A DNA stretch of 50,428 bases, taken from a virus. Position numbers and translations under genes: made by a program. The stretch is taken from positions 1 through 50,428 of IMG/VR virus record IMGVR_UViG_3300042517_000864; one strand, 5' to 3'. Below are positions 37,447-46,728 of this stretch, piece after piece (position 1 is the stretch's first letter; the number at the start of each line of letters is the position of its first letter). The notes beneath the pieces were generated by a model. The model was not told the DNA's origin, did not search any database, and saw only the letters and a list, made by a program, of their open reading frames with translations.

Positions 37447-40400
37447 ATGGCACTTACCGTTCAAAACCTCCGCGCAGTTGGCACTGGTGTCGAGCCTGCG
37501 TCCCTCCTTCCCGGCCAAATCGCTTTCAATGTCACCGACAAAGTAATTTATGTCGGTAACGGGAGCAATTCCAAAACCAATTTTGATGGCACCCAAGTCG
37601 CTGGTGTGCCCGGCGGCGGTTGGTACGCCATGCCGATGGATTTCGATTCCCTTGGTGACTACTATGTTGCCAACCCTGGCTTCTACGGCGACGTTCCTAC
37701 CGACCAGCAAGTGCTGGCATGGAGTACTGCCCTCAACCACCCGATATGGATTACTGGGACCGGCGGTGGTGGCAGCCAGGTTTACGTAGTTACAAATGCT
37801 CAGGTTGCGAGTGCCCCTGGTGCCACAACTAGCGACAAAATCACTGCTGCTATTGGTGTGGCTTCGCCGGATGAGGGCAACGTTGCTATCGTTACCGGTT
37901 TACCGGATGACGTTTACGAGGGCCTATATTTCTTTGCCCCGATCTCTTGGGTAAGGGGAGCTTCTTACGCTTACCCGAGCGCTTCTGAAGTTATTTACAA
38001 TAACACAGGTCGCACCCTGGGCGCTACAGTCCAAGCAGCTATCGACGATCTTGACGATGGCCTGATTGCTACTACAGCAATTGCCAACACTGCCAACAGC
38101 ACAGCCAACTCGGCCCTGAGTATTGCCTCCGCTGCGCTTCCTCGGGCTGGTGGCACAATGACTGGGACCCTTGTGTCTCAGAACATCAACGTCCAGTCTG
38201 GCTTTGGGGTTCAGTTTAACAACGGCGTTAACGGCACAATTGACGGCATTAACGACTCCATCAACGCCACTTCTTCCACCGTTGCGGCTTCCGGCACCGC
38301 TGTAAAAACTGCTTACGACATTGGCGCTGCAGCGCTGCCCCGCACTGGCGGCACGATGACCGGTACGATCACCTTTGACGCTGGTCAAATCTTCCCTGTG
38401 TCCGGTATTCAGGATGCCACGGGCGCTCAGAAAGGTATCGTTCAGGTTGGCACCAACATTCAGGTTGCTTCCGGTGTGATTAGCATTCTGGACTCCACAG
38501 TCTCCAACAAAGGTGTAGTGCAGCTGGATGACTCTCTCAATAGCAGCTCAACAACCCTCGCCCTGACTGCTCGCGCTGGTTTCGATCTCCAAGGTCAAAT
38601 CGACGCCCTTACACTTGCTTCCAACGTTACACTTGCAGGTTCTCTCAACGCAACCACGGGGTTGGTTGACTCGGTTACCACACTCGGCGCTGCCGCAGGA
38701 TTCGCTGCCGGCGTGGGCCTCCCCGCTGCCTCCGGCGGTAACGCTGACTATTATGTTCTGGTAACGATCGGCGGTTCTTACAACCCCCCCGGTGGGGGTG
38801 GTCCCTACAACGCAGAAAATGGCGACTGGTTCCTGTCAAATGGCACGTCCTGGCAGTATCTCGGCGTTGGTGCCCGCCCACAATCCGCCTCCTACACGAC
38901 CGCTGGTATTGTTCAGCTTGCCGACACTGCTGTCACCTACACCGGCACCTCAGACACTGAGGCAGTTACTCCCAACTCCCTTCAGGACAAACTCTCAGAC
39001 AGCACCAACCTTGCTGACTCGAATCGCATTGCTTCCAGCGCTGCTCTGAAAACAACCTACGATCTGGCAAATGCTGCTCTGCCGAAGGCAGGCGGTACAA
39101 TGACTGGTGACATCACCATGTCTGGTGCCGGAGTTGGCATCGTATTTAACAATGCCTCAACTGTTGAAGAGATTAGCGATAGCGTTGCTACTACTTCAAG
39201 CGTAACGGCCGCTTCCGCAACTGCTGTTAAGAGCGCCTACGATCTGGCAAATGCTGCTCTGGATCGCTCCGGCGGAACTATGACCGGCGCAATCACTTTT
39301 GCCGCCGGCCAAACTTTCCCCATCTCAGGTATTCAAGACGCTACAACCGGTCAGAAGGGTGTGGTTCAAGTCGGCACCAACGTTCAAGTTTCCGGTGGCA
39401 CAATTAGTGTCAACACTGCCACAACTGCTCAACTTGGTTTAGTTCAAGTTGGTTCCAACATTGATGTCTTAGCCGGAACAATCAGCGTCAAGAGTTCTAC
39501 CACGACTCAATCTGGTATTGTTCAGCTGAACGACACTCTAGCCTCAACTTCAACGACTCAGGCTCTCACCGCCAATATGGGCCGTGACTTGCAGGTGCAA
39601 ATTAACGCTCTGGCTACCTCGAACAACCTGACTTTCGCTGGTACAATCGACGGTGCAACTGGCCTAATGCTCACGGTTACAGTCGAAGGTGCCGCCGCCG
39701 GTTTCAGCGTTGGCAACGTCATGCCATCACCGTCGGCAGCAATCAAGGAGTATTTCACTATTATCTCAGTTGCAGGCACTATGACCCCCCCGGGCGGTGT
39801 CTCCACTGTTACTTACGTGGGCGACTGGTGGCTCGCTAGTTCCAGCACTTGGACCTACATCGCTGCGGGATTCCAGCCTCCTTACGCCTCGACCACGACT
39901 CCGGGCTTGGTACGTCTATCTACTAATGCTGAGACTCAGGCAGGTACCGATGCCACCGAAGCCGTCACTCCTGCCTCCCTCCAAAGCAAAGTCTCGGATT
40001 CCGTTACAACAACCTCAAGCACAACAATTGCTTCTAGCACCGCTGTCAAGAGTGCCTATGACCTAGCCAACGCTGCCGTACCAAAGTCCACTTACTCTGC
40101 CCTTGGCGTTCTTGTGGCTGGTACTGGAGCCGGAACCGTCGGGGGTCTCTCTCTGGGGACAACTGGTCAGTTCCTGGCTGCTAACACGGGCTGCTCTACG
40201 GGGTTGGAGTGGTGCACGATTTCGCTCGCTTGTATTCCTTGTTCGGCCTTCGCAGCCGTTGGCCAGATTTTAGCGGGCACTGGTACGAGCACCTTTGCTG
40301 CGCTTGGCCTTGGGTCTAATAACCAGATCTTGAGTGTAGACACTGCTTGTGCAACGGGTCTTAAATGGATTACAGCAACGGCATTGAACTTGATCGCTTA

Positions 40401-42303
40401 TTCTTGCTCTGCGACTCCGTTTAACACCGCACTCGGGTTTGGCGCTGGGGACAGCATCACCACTGGAACTTGTAACACAGCCGTTGGATTTAACGCTGGA
40501 ACCGCTCTTACCTCCGGGGTAAATAACGTTGCCATTGGCCCTGGAGCTCTCGATTGCACTTCGGCAGGAGGTAACAACATTGCGATTGGGCCTAATGCTC
40601 TGGGATCCAGCTTAACTACAGTCAATAACTTGGCAATCGGTTTTGATGCCCTTGCCTACAATGCCGCAGGGTCTGGCAACCTGGCGCTCGGTATCTCGGC
40701 TGGCGCAAACGTTAGTTCCGGAACTAATAACGTATTCATCGCACAAAACTCTGGCGATGCCATCACAACGGGTGCTTGTAATGTCAGCATCGGCTTCAAC
40801 TCTTTAGGTGGATCCACAACCGCTTGTGAGACGATTGCCATTGGCGTCAACTCCGCTTTTTCTGGTGCAAGTCCGACACAATCGGTGCTGATTGGCGCTT
40901 CCACCGGATGCACCACCAGTTCTGTGGGCTCTGTATTCATTGGCCATGCTGCCGGGTGTACCAATACTACCGCTGGTTGTACAACCTATGTTGGCTTTGT
41001 GTCTGGGCGCAATGCTACGGGCCTGAGCAACACCTATGTCGGTGCCCTCACTGGTTGCGCCGCAAGTAATACTTCAGCTTGCGGCACCTTACTCGGTTTC
41101 TGTGCTGGTTCTGCTTTAACAACCGGTAACGGCAACACCCTTATTGGTTTCCAATCTGGGCGTAACGTCAACAGCGGTGCAAATAACGTTGCCATCGGTA
41201 CGGCTGCTTTCCAGACTGCAACTACGGCCTCGAGCAACGTTGCTGTTGGTTGTGGCGCTCTGTCAGGTCTCTCCACTTCTTCAGGTAACGTCGCCTTGGG
41301 TCACCGGGCGATGCTCAATGCTTCGACGGCGGCGAACAACGTTGCGGTCGGTTGCAATGCAGGTGAACAACTCTCAACCGGATCCAACAACGTTTTAGTC
41401 GGGGACAGCGCTGGGGACACCATTACAACTGGTACTCAAAACACCTTCATCGGTTCTGGCTCTGGCGGTCTGGTTGCTACTACCTCTGAGGGCAACACGG
41501 GTGTCGGCTTCAGTGCACTGGGTCAAGGTGTCACGTCGGGTGCTTACAACGTTGCTCTCGGTAACTCTGCCGGTCAAAACGTTACTTCCGGCGCCATCAA
41601 CACCCTCGTAGGTTACTCTGCTGGCTCCGCTATCACAACCGGTGGCAGCAACACACTGGTGGGTCGCTACGCCGGTACTGCCACGCTGGCAAACAACGTC
41701 GTCCTCTCTGACGGTGCCGGGACCATTCGCTTCCAGTCTAACGCCTCTGGCGCTATCAGCCTGGGTACTGGTGGCTCCTACGGTACCGCGGGTCAGATTC
41801 TCGTCTCCGGTGGTTCTGGTGCTGCACCCACTTGGACCAGCTCTGGCACAGCTGCTGCCAACTACGGATCTTTTGTTCGCACAACAACTCAGACAAACGC
41901 AGGTGGTGCCAGCGGTAACGCAGTTTCGTACGACACCACAAGTTCGGCAAATAACTTCTCGATCGTGAGTGGGTCTCGGATCACGGCAGCGGTGGCTGGA
42001 ACCTACCAGATCTTGGCCAGTTTGCAGGTTCAAAAGACGGATGCTGGCTCAGACGATGTCAACTTCTGGGTCAAAAAGAACGGCGTCAACGAACCAAACT
42101 CTGCTTACAACCTGACTCTTCAAGGAAGCAACGCTGCCCAACTCGGTTACATCAACTGGGTAGTTACTCTGGCCGCTGGGGAGTATGTGGAACTGTGGTG
42201 GTGGTCTGCGGACCTTAACGCCCGACTGTTTGCCGAACCGAGTGTTGCACCCTACCCTGCGATCCCCTCTTCAGGGTTCATTATTCACCCGATGGGCGCC
42301 TAA
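37447..42303 (+). CDS. Tail fibre / adhesin, 1618 residues
   Basis: The N-terminus (VEPASLLPGQIAFNVTDKVI-YVGNGSN) is a typical fibre-attachment start. Residues about 230-870 contain two long copies of a unit with AGGTMTG-ITFAAGQ-FPISGIQDAT, VQVGTN-QV and GGDWxLxxxTxWxYxxxG. Residues about 993-1414 are some fifteen GxNNVAIGxxAG-type repeats, as in the head domains of YadA-like adhesins. The end (AGTYQILASLQVQKTDAGSD, NAAQLGYINWVVTLAAGEYV) is a C1q/TNF-like jelly roll often found at cyanophage fibre tips. It is a trimeric receptor-binding fibre by inference. A strong terminator follows. Confidence 0.85.
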   Translation: MALTVQNLRAVGTGVEPASLLPGQIAFNVTDKVIYVGNGSNSKTNFDGTQVAGVPGGGWYAMPMDFDSLGDYYVANPGFYGDVPTDQQVLAWSTALNHPIWITGTGGGGSQVYVVTNAQVASAPGATTSDKITAAIGVASPDEGNVAIVTGLPDDVYEGLYFFAPISWVRGASYAYPSASEVIYNNTGRTLGATVQAAIDDLDDGLIATTAIANTANSTANSALSIASAALPRAGGTMTGTLVSQNINVQSGFGVQFNNGVNGTIDGINDSINATSSTVAASGTAVKTAYDIGAAALPRTGGTMTGTITFDAGQIFPVSGIQDATGAQKGIVQVGTNIQVASGVISILDSTVSNKGVVQLDDSLNSSSTTLALTARAGFDLQGQIDALTLASNVTLAGSLNATTGLVDSVTTLGAAAGFAAGVGLPAASGGNADYYVLVTIGGSYNPPGGGGPYNAENGDWFLSNGTSWQYLGVGARPQSASYTTAGIVQLADTAVTYTGTSDTEAVTPNSLQDKLSDSTNLADSNRIASSAALKTTYDLANAALPKAGGTMTGDITMSGAGVGIVFNNASTVEEISDSVATTSSVTAASATAVKSAYDLANAALDRSGGTMTGAITFAAGQTFPISGIQDATTGQKGVVQVGTNVQVSGGTISVNTATTAQLGLVQVGSNIDVLAGTISVKSSTTTQSGIVQLNDTLASTSTTQALTANMGRDLQVQINALATSNNLTFAGTIDGATGLMLTVTVEGAAAGFSVGNVMPSPSAAIKEYFTIISVAGTMTPPGGVSTVTYVGDWWLASSSTWTYIAAGFQPPYASTTTPGLVRLSTNAETQAGTDATEAVTPASLQSKVSDSVTTTSSTTIASSTAVKSAYDLANAAVPKSTYSALGVLVAGTGAGTVGGLSLGTTGQFLAANTGCSTGLEWCTISLACIPCSAFAAVGQILAGTGTSTFAALGLGSNNQILSVDTACATGLKWITATALNLIAYSCSATPFNTALGFGAGDSITTGTCNTAVGFNAGTALTSGVNNVAIGPGALDCTSAGGNNIAIGPNALGSSLTTVNNLAIGFDALAYNAAGSGNLALGISAGANVSSGTNNVFIAQNSGDAITTGACNVSIGFNSLGGSTTACETIAIGVNSAFSGASPTQSVLIGASTGCTTSSVGSVFIGHAAGCTNTTAGCTTYVGFVSGRNATGLSNTYVGALTGCAASNTSACGTLLGFCAGSALTTGNGNTLIGFQSGRNVNSGANNVAIGTAAFQTATTASSNVAVGCGALSGLSTSSGNVALGHRAMLNASTAANNVAVGCNAGEQLSTGSNNVLVGDSAGDTITTGTQNTFIGSGSGGLVATTSEGNTGVGFSALGQGVTSGAYNVALGNSAGQNVTSGAINTLVGYSAGSAITTGGSNTLVGRYAGTATLANNVVLSDGAGTIRFQSNASGAISLGTGGSYGTAGQILVSGGSGAAPTWTSSGTAAANYGSFVRTTTQTNAGGASGNAVSYDTTSSANNFSIVSGSRITAAVAGTYQILASLQVQKTDAGSDDVNFWVKKNGVNEPNSAYNLTLQGSNAAQLGYINWVVTLAAGEYVELWWWSADLNARLFAEPSVAPYPAIPSSGFIIHPMGA

Positions 42304-42314
42304 CTTATCTCACT

Positions 42315-42342
42315 GGGCACCTTCGGGTGCCCTTTGTTTTTT
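42315..42342 (+). terminator. Rho-independent terminator after the tail fibre
   Basis: GGGCACC-TTCG-GGTGCCC, a perfect 7-bp stem with TTCG loop, followed by TTTGTTTTTT. Confidence 0.93.
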
Positions 42343-42365
42343 GCAAAGCAAAATCGGGTGTGCCA

Positions 42366-42373
42366 GGGTAAAA
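42366..42373 (+). promoter_or_regulatory. GGGTAAAA motif after the terminator
   Basis: It lies about 24 bases beyond the T-tract and ends 33 nt before GTG 42406. As at 25335, a promoter is expected here because transcription has just ended. Confidence 0.65.
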
Positions 42374-42405
42374 GTTTACCAATGGGTTCGAGGGAGGATT
42401 AAAAC

Positions 42406-43626
42406 GTGGAACTGAGTAGCCTGACTCGTATCGAGCAGTTTATGGTTGATGCCTTAATATCTTCTCCCCTTATTCCAATTGGGGTCAATGTATTGCGGCT
42501 AGCGGATGTCCTAGATAAGGAGGGGGTTGTCTCCCAAACGAATAACATCGTTGTTCGATATACTGGTGCTAGCAATACCGTAAAGAATAGAGTCCCCCTT
42601 GTCTTTGAGAGGACTCTCAGGTTCGAATTGAACTATTCGTGTCAGAACTATTTAACTTCTTCCGGCCACGACTTCGCTACTCAACTTATTACGGGAGCCT
42701 TCATTACCCTTAACGGTAGTGTCCCGGGTGGCGCTTATGTGCAGGCCATCGAGCCTTTTGTCTGCGTGAGCGAGGATTTCACTGGGCTAACCGACCAGAG
42801 TCAGTACACTTACACCCAAGTTTGGCAACTAATAATTGAGGAAGCATTGCCTTACGTGGCTCTTGATCCGTGCACGCAGAGAGGTGACTGCCGTCAAATC
42901 TTCCCGGCCCTTGGTGTCGAGACTAAGTTACCCCTCGGCGGCATCCTTGATGAAACCACCGGCGACATCTACGTTCCGGCATATGACTGCGATGGCCAAC
43001 CCCCGGAAGACTATGACGCATGTTACGGAATCCGGTGGTCAAACGAACTGACTCAAAGTGGCGACTGGGTGTTTATTTGCGATCCCGATTGCGTCTTTAT
43101 CGCAGATCCCCTGGGCCAACCCATTTACCTCTTGTCCAACAACAGCTACACAGAGGACGGCCGCCTCGTTGTAACAATCTTTGATGCTGAAACCCGGGAA
43201 CCCCTCCGAGAGGTGTTCTATTGTAACACCGGTAAGAAACTTGCTCGTTACGCTGTGGAACTATGGAACGACACCGTCAATAAATCCGGCGCAATCTCCG
43301 CCAAGGCAACCAAAGATGCCAGCTGGTATCAAAGCATGAACACCGGCGAGTTTGCGGTTGTGACTGGAGGTTACCAGTTCCTTTATGTAGACCCCTTAAG
43401 CCCCGATGCCCCCCAGTTGTATCTCGACGGTGGAATCCTTATTGGGATCCAAATGCAGACGTTCATTCAAACTCCAAAAGGCCGGTTCTACTATGTGGGG
43501 CAATCCCCGCAAGGGAAAGGGTGGATGTTGGAAGGAACATTTGAGCTAGCTGCCGTTAGCTCTCTCTGGAAACTCGGATGCTTACCTTGCACGGATGGGA
43601 TTAACTCTCCTCCACAACCTTGCTAA
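42406..43626 (+). CDS. Probable tail terminator, Mu gp37-like N-terminus with long extension
   Basis: 406 residues. The first 145 residues (RIEQFMVDALISSPLIPIGV ... PLVFERTLRFELNYSCQNYL ... EPFVCVSEDFTGLTDQSQYT-YTQVWQLIIEE) resemble Mu gp37/DUF1834 in order: initial helix, a 'F.L......N' strand, and a final 'Y...W....'. That family is found after gp36 in Mu and helps end the tail. The remaining 260 residues are unassigned, acidic and strand-rich, with cysteines (CDPDCVFIA, LGCLPCTDG). The start is GTG with GAGGG upstream. Confidence 0.5.
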   Translation: MELSSLTRIEQFMVDALISSPLIPIGVNVLRLADVLDKEGVVSQTNNIVVRYTGASNTVKNRVPLVFERTLRFELNYSCQNYLTSSGHDFATQLITGAFITLNGSVPGGAYVQAIEPFVCVSEDFTGLTDQSQYTYTQVWQLIIEEALPYVALDPCTQRGDCRQIFPALGVETKLPLGGILDETTGDIYVPAYDCDGQPPEDYDACYGIRWSNELTQSGDWVFICDPDCVFIADPLGQPIYLLSNNSYTEDGRLVVTIFDAETREPLREVFYCNTGKKLARYAVELWNDTVNKSGAISAKATKDASWYQSMNTGEFAVVTGGYQFLYVDPLSPDAPQLYLDGGILIGIQMQTFIQTPKGRFYYVGQSPQGKGWMLEGTFELAAVSSLWKLGCLPCTDGINSPPQPC

Positions 43627-43634
43627 AGAGATCT

Positions 43635-43793
43635 ATGCAATCTGCCCAGCAACTCTGGAATAGCTACCACGCTGCTGTCGCTGCGGGTAACACTGAATTA
43701 GCAAAACGGATCTTAAGGTCCTTGCAAAGCTACAAGGGAAATCCGCCTCCCGCAAAAGGCGGATGTGTTAAATGCCGTAGGAGGCTTTATTGA
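43635..43793 (+). CDS. Small unknown basic protein
   Basis: 52 residues, MQSAQQLWNSYHAAVAAGNT-ELAKRILRSLQSYKGN..., ending GGCVKCRRRLY. A helical hairpin (HAAVAAGNTELAKRILRSLQ) precedes a C-x2-C and a very basic tail. It starts eight bases after the preceding stop and overlaps the next ATG (TGATG). The basic tail fits a role in packaging or DNA contact, but no family is recognised. Confidence 0.6.
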   Translation: MQSAQQLWNSYHAAVAAGNTELAKRILRSLQSYKGNPPPAKGGCVKCRRRLY

Positions 43794-44077
43794 TGTCTGA
43801 CTCCAAGGAAAAGGATGCAATCATCCAACAAAAAGAGTTCCTCGCTAATGAGGCGCTCCGGGTGGCTAACGAAGCCATCGGTCTTCTTCAGGATCAAATG
43901 TCCGAGTGTTCCACCCGGGACCTGGTCCAGATTTTCACAGCTTCCGTCAAAGCCCACCGTGAAATTACTGAGGACATCGTAATTCTCACGAAGCCCGAGC
44001 CTGCTTCTGAGCAAACTTTAGCTCGTGAGTATGACGGGAAAGTTGAGGAACTACTCAAAAGAATCAGTAATTTCTAA
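43793..44077 (+). CDS. Probable small terminase subunit
   Basis: 94 residues from ATG 43793; a TTG just upstream is a less likely start because TAGGAGG is well placed for the ATG. It is all-helical and charged (KEFLANEALRVANEAIGLLQ, FTASVKAHREITEDIVILTK). Small terminases are short helical proteins encoded directly before the large subunit; here only an inserted HNH gene separates them. No helix-turn-helix is obvious. The call rests on position and composition. It overlaps the next ATG (TAATG). Confidence 0.45.
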   Translation: MSDSKEKDAIIQQKEFLANEALRVANEAIGLLQDQMSECSTRDLVQIFTASVKAHREITEDIVILTKPEPASEQTLAREYDGKVEELLKRISNF

Positions 44078-44634
44078 TGGACTGCCACAACGGTAAAATA
44101 ACCCACAATCATCGCATAGTTCCGGGCCACATGGGCGGTCAATACGAGGAGGGGAATGTTATAAACATTCACTCTGTTCGTCACGCCATGTGGCACTATG
44201 CAAACTGGCGTATGTGGGGCAAGCGAGAGGATTTCATTGCCTGGAGGGGACTGGCTGGCATTGTGACTCACGAGCAGGCTGTGTTTGAGGCTTGTTCCCT
44301 AGGGGGGAAGAAAGGAGGTGCCAAGGGGGGCAGAAATCAACCCCTCGAAGTAAAAAGGCAAATCTGTGAAAAAATGCGAAAACACTTGACCAGAGAAGAT
44401 TTACAGCGAGGGGGGAGAAATGGCCCCCAGGATAAACACAAAACCGCGGGGAGAAGAAGTGCCCTGAAGCAGATGAAGATGGTAGAGTTGATAAGGATTA
44501 AGGATGGGGAGGTTTTCGTGTTTGAGTCAGCTACTTTTGCAGGAGAATGCTTAGGAATTTCCCACGGTAACATTTCCCGGGTTTGCAATGGGCATAGGCA
44601 GAAAGTTCAAGGCTACACAGCGAGGTGGCTATGA
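44077..44634 (+). CDS. HNH homing endonuclease
   Basis: 185 residues. HNHRIVPGHMGGQYEEGNVI-NIHSVRHAMWHYANW is an HNH-type core ('H.H..PGH.GG.Y..GN......HA..H'). The middle is lysine/glycine-rich. The C-terminus VFVFESATFAGECLGISHGN-ISRVCNGHRQKVQGYTARW is a NUMOD1-like DNA-binding helix-turn-helix. It is inserted between the probable small terminase and the large terminase, overlapping both by 1-4 bases, so it uses the genes' own translation coupling. A variant CGGTAAAA lies near its start (44091-44098). Confidence 0.85.
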   Translation: MDCHNGKITHNHRIVPGHMGGQYEEGNVINIHSVRHAMWHYANWRMWGKREDFIAWRGLAGIVTHEQAVFEACSLGGKKGGAKGGRNQPLEVKRQICEKMRKHLTREDLQRGGRNGPQDKHKTAGRRSALKQMKMVELIRIKDGEVFVFESATFAGECLGISHGNISRVCNGHRQKVQGYTARWL

Positions 44635-46382
44635 GGCCCATAATAACCAAAGCCCGTCAGCTTGACGAGCATAGTACCTGGCGTCAGTACATTCGTGGCA
44701 TTAAAGACCTCATGCTCTTAGAGGCACCCGCATCCGTGGTAGAGGAGTATAAATACAAAGCGGCACAAAACTGCTTCTTAGCATTTGCCGACATTATGAA
44801 GAAAGGCGATTTGCGTGTCGTTGCTTTCCACGAGATCATTGCTTCCGCTTTTGAGGATTTGGCCAATAAGCGCTATCGACGCTTGATTGTGTCGTGTCCC
44901 CCACGCTCGGGCAAGTCAATGCTTGCGTCGATGTTTGTTGCTTGGTTGCTTGGTCGAGACCAACTAACCCAACACATCATTGCGTCTTATGGACAACAAC
45001 TTTCAAACAAATTCTTTCGTGATGCCATCGGCTTTCTGAAACACCCAGAGTTTCGGAAAATCTTCCCAGACTGGAAAGGGTTCTCTCCCGACTCAAAATA
45101 TGACATGCTGGGGGGTGGCTACATTTTGCCCACATCTGTGGGCGGTGTACTGACTGGGTTCACCGCAGGAACTACGAACATTACAAGCCCTGGCGTTGGC
45201 GCCATGATCGTGGACGACCCACTGAAAGACTCCACATCTACTGCAGCGCTGGAGCAACTTGAATCCTGGTGGGGCGAGCAGGCGTCTACCCGACGCACCA
45301 ACAACTGGTGTCAAATGGTGATTGCTACCCGATTCCACCAACATGACCTCCATGGCGTGTTGATGGAGGCCGACGGGATTTACGATGAGGAGGAAAACCC
45401 GAACGGGTGGCGTTGGGTTAACATTGCGGGTCTGATTGAGACGCCTGAACAAGCTGATGGAGATCCCCTGGAAAGAGAGCTGGGGGAATCCCATTGGCCT
45501 AGCAATACGGCATTTACCGTGGACATGCTCATGGCTCAGAAAAAAACCATGGGCTCATTTGCCTTTGCAGCCTTGTACCAAGGCAACCCTGTCGCTGCAG
45601 AAGGTCAGATTATCAAAGACAGCTGGATCACAAGTATTGAGAAGGACAAGTGTCCCGGATTTGACCTCACTTGGCTAGCGGTTGACTGCGCTTTTTCTGA
45701 AAAGGAAATGGCGGATGAGACGGCCATCTGTGTAGCCTCTATCTCCCACCGGTTCCCGGGCGTTGTGTACATTCGGGAGATGATAACGGGGCGCCTCGGT
45801 TTCCCGGACTTAATCGCAAAGGTCAAGCATCTTTATTCATACTATGACGCTCGCATTTTATGCATTGAGAAAGCTGCATCGGGGCAGTCCCTTATCCAGA
45901 TGCTCAAGAAAGAAGCAAAGATTCCAATCGAGGAGATGAAGCCGTTAAAATCAAAAACGGTGCGCCTACAGGCGGTTGCTCCCCTAATGGAGTTTGCTCG
46001 TGTCAAGTTTGTGGAAGGAGACTGGATTGACCCCTTCGTCAAGGAACTGACGGCGTTCCCATTTGTGAAGCACGATGACAGGACGGATGCCTTTACTTGG
46101 GCGTTAACTTACTACTCGATGAAGCTAGACACCGTTGACCGAGGGCTTCAAGATGCTATTATACAGAATAAGCGTTTCTATGGAGACTTGACACGCCCAG
46201 GTTTCGGCAACAAGACCGTGTTTGAGAATTTATCTCGAGGAAGGTTGCGAATGTTCCCCTCTGACCATGCCTTTAACGACCCGGATTATGATTCCGTAAG
46301 CGGTGAAGCTGATAATCGCTCTCATTTTTTAAGAGGGATTCGAGGGGGGTCAAGAAACATTGGGTGGGACACTGAATTGTAA
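44631..46382 (+). CDS. Large terminase subunit
   Basis: 583 residues from ATG 44631, which overlaps the HNH stop (ATGA); a GTG at 44625 is an alternative. Walker A is CPPRSGKS (89-96) and Walker B is AMIVDDP (191-197). The nuclease domain starts at LAVDCAFSEKE (D352), with a later acidic group in DDRTDAFTWAL (about 482-492). It is the ATP-driven motor and nuclease that packages and cuts the genome. The length and motif order are typical. The C-terminus is glycine/arginine-rich. Confidence 0.93.
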   Translation: MRPIITKARQLDEHSTWRQYIRGIKDLMLLEAPASVVEEYKYKAAQNCFLAFADIMKKGDLRVVAFHEIIASAFEDLANKRYRRLIVSCPPRSGKSMLASMFVAWLLGRDQLTQHIIASYGQQLSNKFFRDAIGFLKHPEFRKIFPDWKGFSPDSKYDMLGGGYILPTSVGGVLTGFTAGTTNITSPGVGAMIVDDPLKDSTSTAALEQLESWWGEQASTRRTNNWCQMVIATRFHQHDLHGVLMEADGIYDEEENPNGWRWVNIAGLIETPEQADGDPLERELGESHWPSNTAFTVDMLMAQKKTMGSFAFAALYQGNPVAAEGQIIKDSWITSIEKDKCPGFDLTWLAVDCAFSEKEMADETAICVASISHRFPGVVYIREMITGRLGFPDLIAKVKHLYSYYDARILCIEKAASGQSLIQMLKKEAKIPIEEMKPLKSKTVRLQAVAPLMEFARVKFVEGDWIDPFVKELTAFPFVKHDDRTDAFTWALTYYSMKLDTVDRGLQDAIIQNKRFYGDLTRPGFGNKTVFENLSRGRLRMFPSDHAFNDPDYDSVSGEADNRSHFLRGIRGGSRNIGWDTEL

Positions 46383-46406
46383 GTGGTGATTGGTAACCAC
46401 CACGTT

Positions 46407-46415
46407 TATAAAATA
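46407..46415 (+). promoter_or_regulatory. AT-rich promoter-like box TATAAAATA
   Basis: TATAAAATA ends 30 nt before the GTG at 46445 and resembles the T4-type late box. The perfect dyad CTGTTGT-TT-ACAACAG (about 46423-46438) follows. It is the only such box I noticed here, so support is modest. Confidence 0.35.
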
Positions 46416-46444
46416 AAAGTTGCTGTTGTTTACAACAGATTACC

Positions 46445-46636
46445 GTGGCAAATTCTCCTATTGACCGTAACGCTGAACTCATGCAACAAGAGTTCGGGAC
46501 AAGAGTTTTGATTACCGACCTGGCGGCAGACCGCTACCTTGAAAAGGCCGCAAGAGAGAACCCCAACCAAAAGAAATTTACCGAGTTCTGTGGCAAACAG
46601 AACGGGTGGGACGACTACACTGAGCGCTGGCATTGA
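46445..46636 (+). CDS. Small unknown protein
   Basis: 63 residues from GTG 46445, (M)ANSPIDRNAELMQQEFGTRV.... It is helical and charged, ending GWDDYTERWH. It contains a KKFTEFCGKQNGWDDYTERW stretch that looks well formed. No family was recognised. No good ribosome site is visible, so the start is uncertain. It lies between the terminase and PhoH genes. Confidence 0.5.
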   Translation: MANSPIDRNAELMQQEFGTRVLITDLAADRYLEKAARENPNQKKFTEFCGKQNGWDDYTERWH

Positions 46637-46696
46637 TTACATTGCCTGGTTAAACGAGAAAGACTCGTGGTGGATGCTCTAGGGGGAAGGGTGGCC

Positions 46697-46704
46697 GGGT
46701 AAAA
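46697..46704 (+). promoter_or_regulatory. GGGTAAAA motif before phoH
   Basis: It ends 25 nt before ATG 46729 and is preceded by CC. Confidence 0.65.
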
Positions 46705-46728
46705 ATAAGGGTCGGTCGCAGTCCTCCA

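Noticed and set aside
40423-41690. CRISPR-like or mobile repeat array
   Set aside because: The repeats are coding, irregular in DNA, and explained by the GxNNVAIGxxAG protein repeats of the fibre.
46590-46682. Possible 30-codon gene ending GIDYIAWLNEKDSWWML
   Set aside because: The tail looks protein-like, but the only starts (GTG 46590, CTG 46620) lie in the preceding gene without a ribosome site. It could be a frameshift extension of the gene at 46445, but no slippery site is visible.
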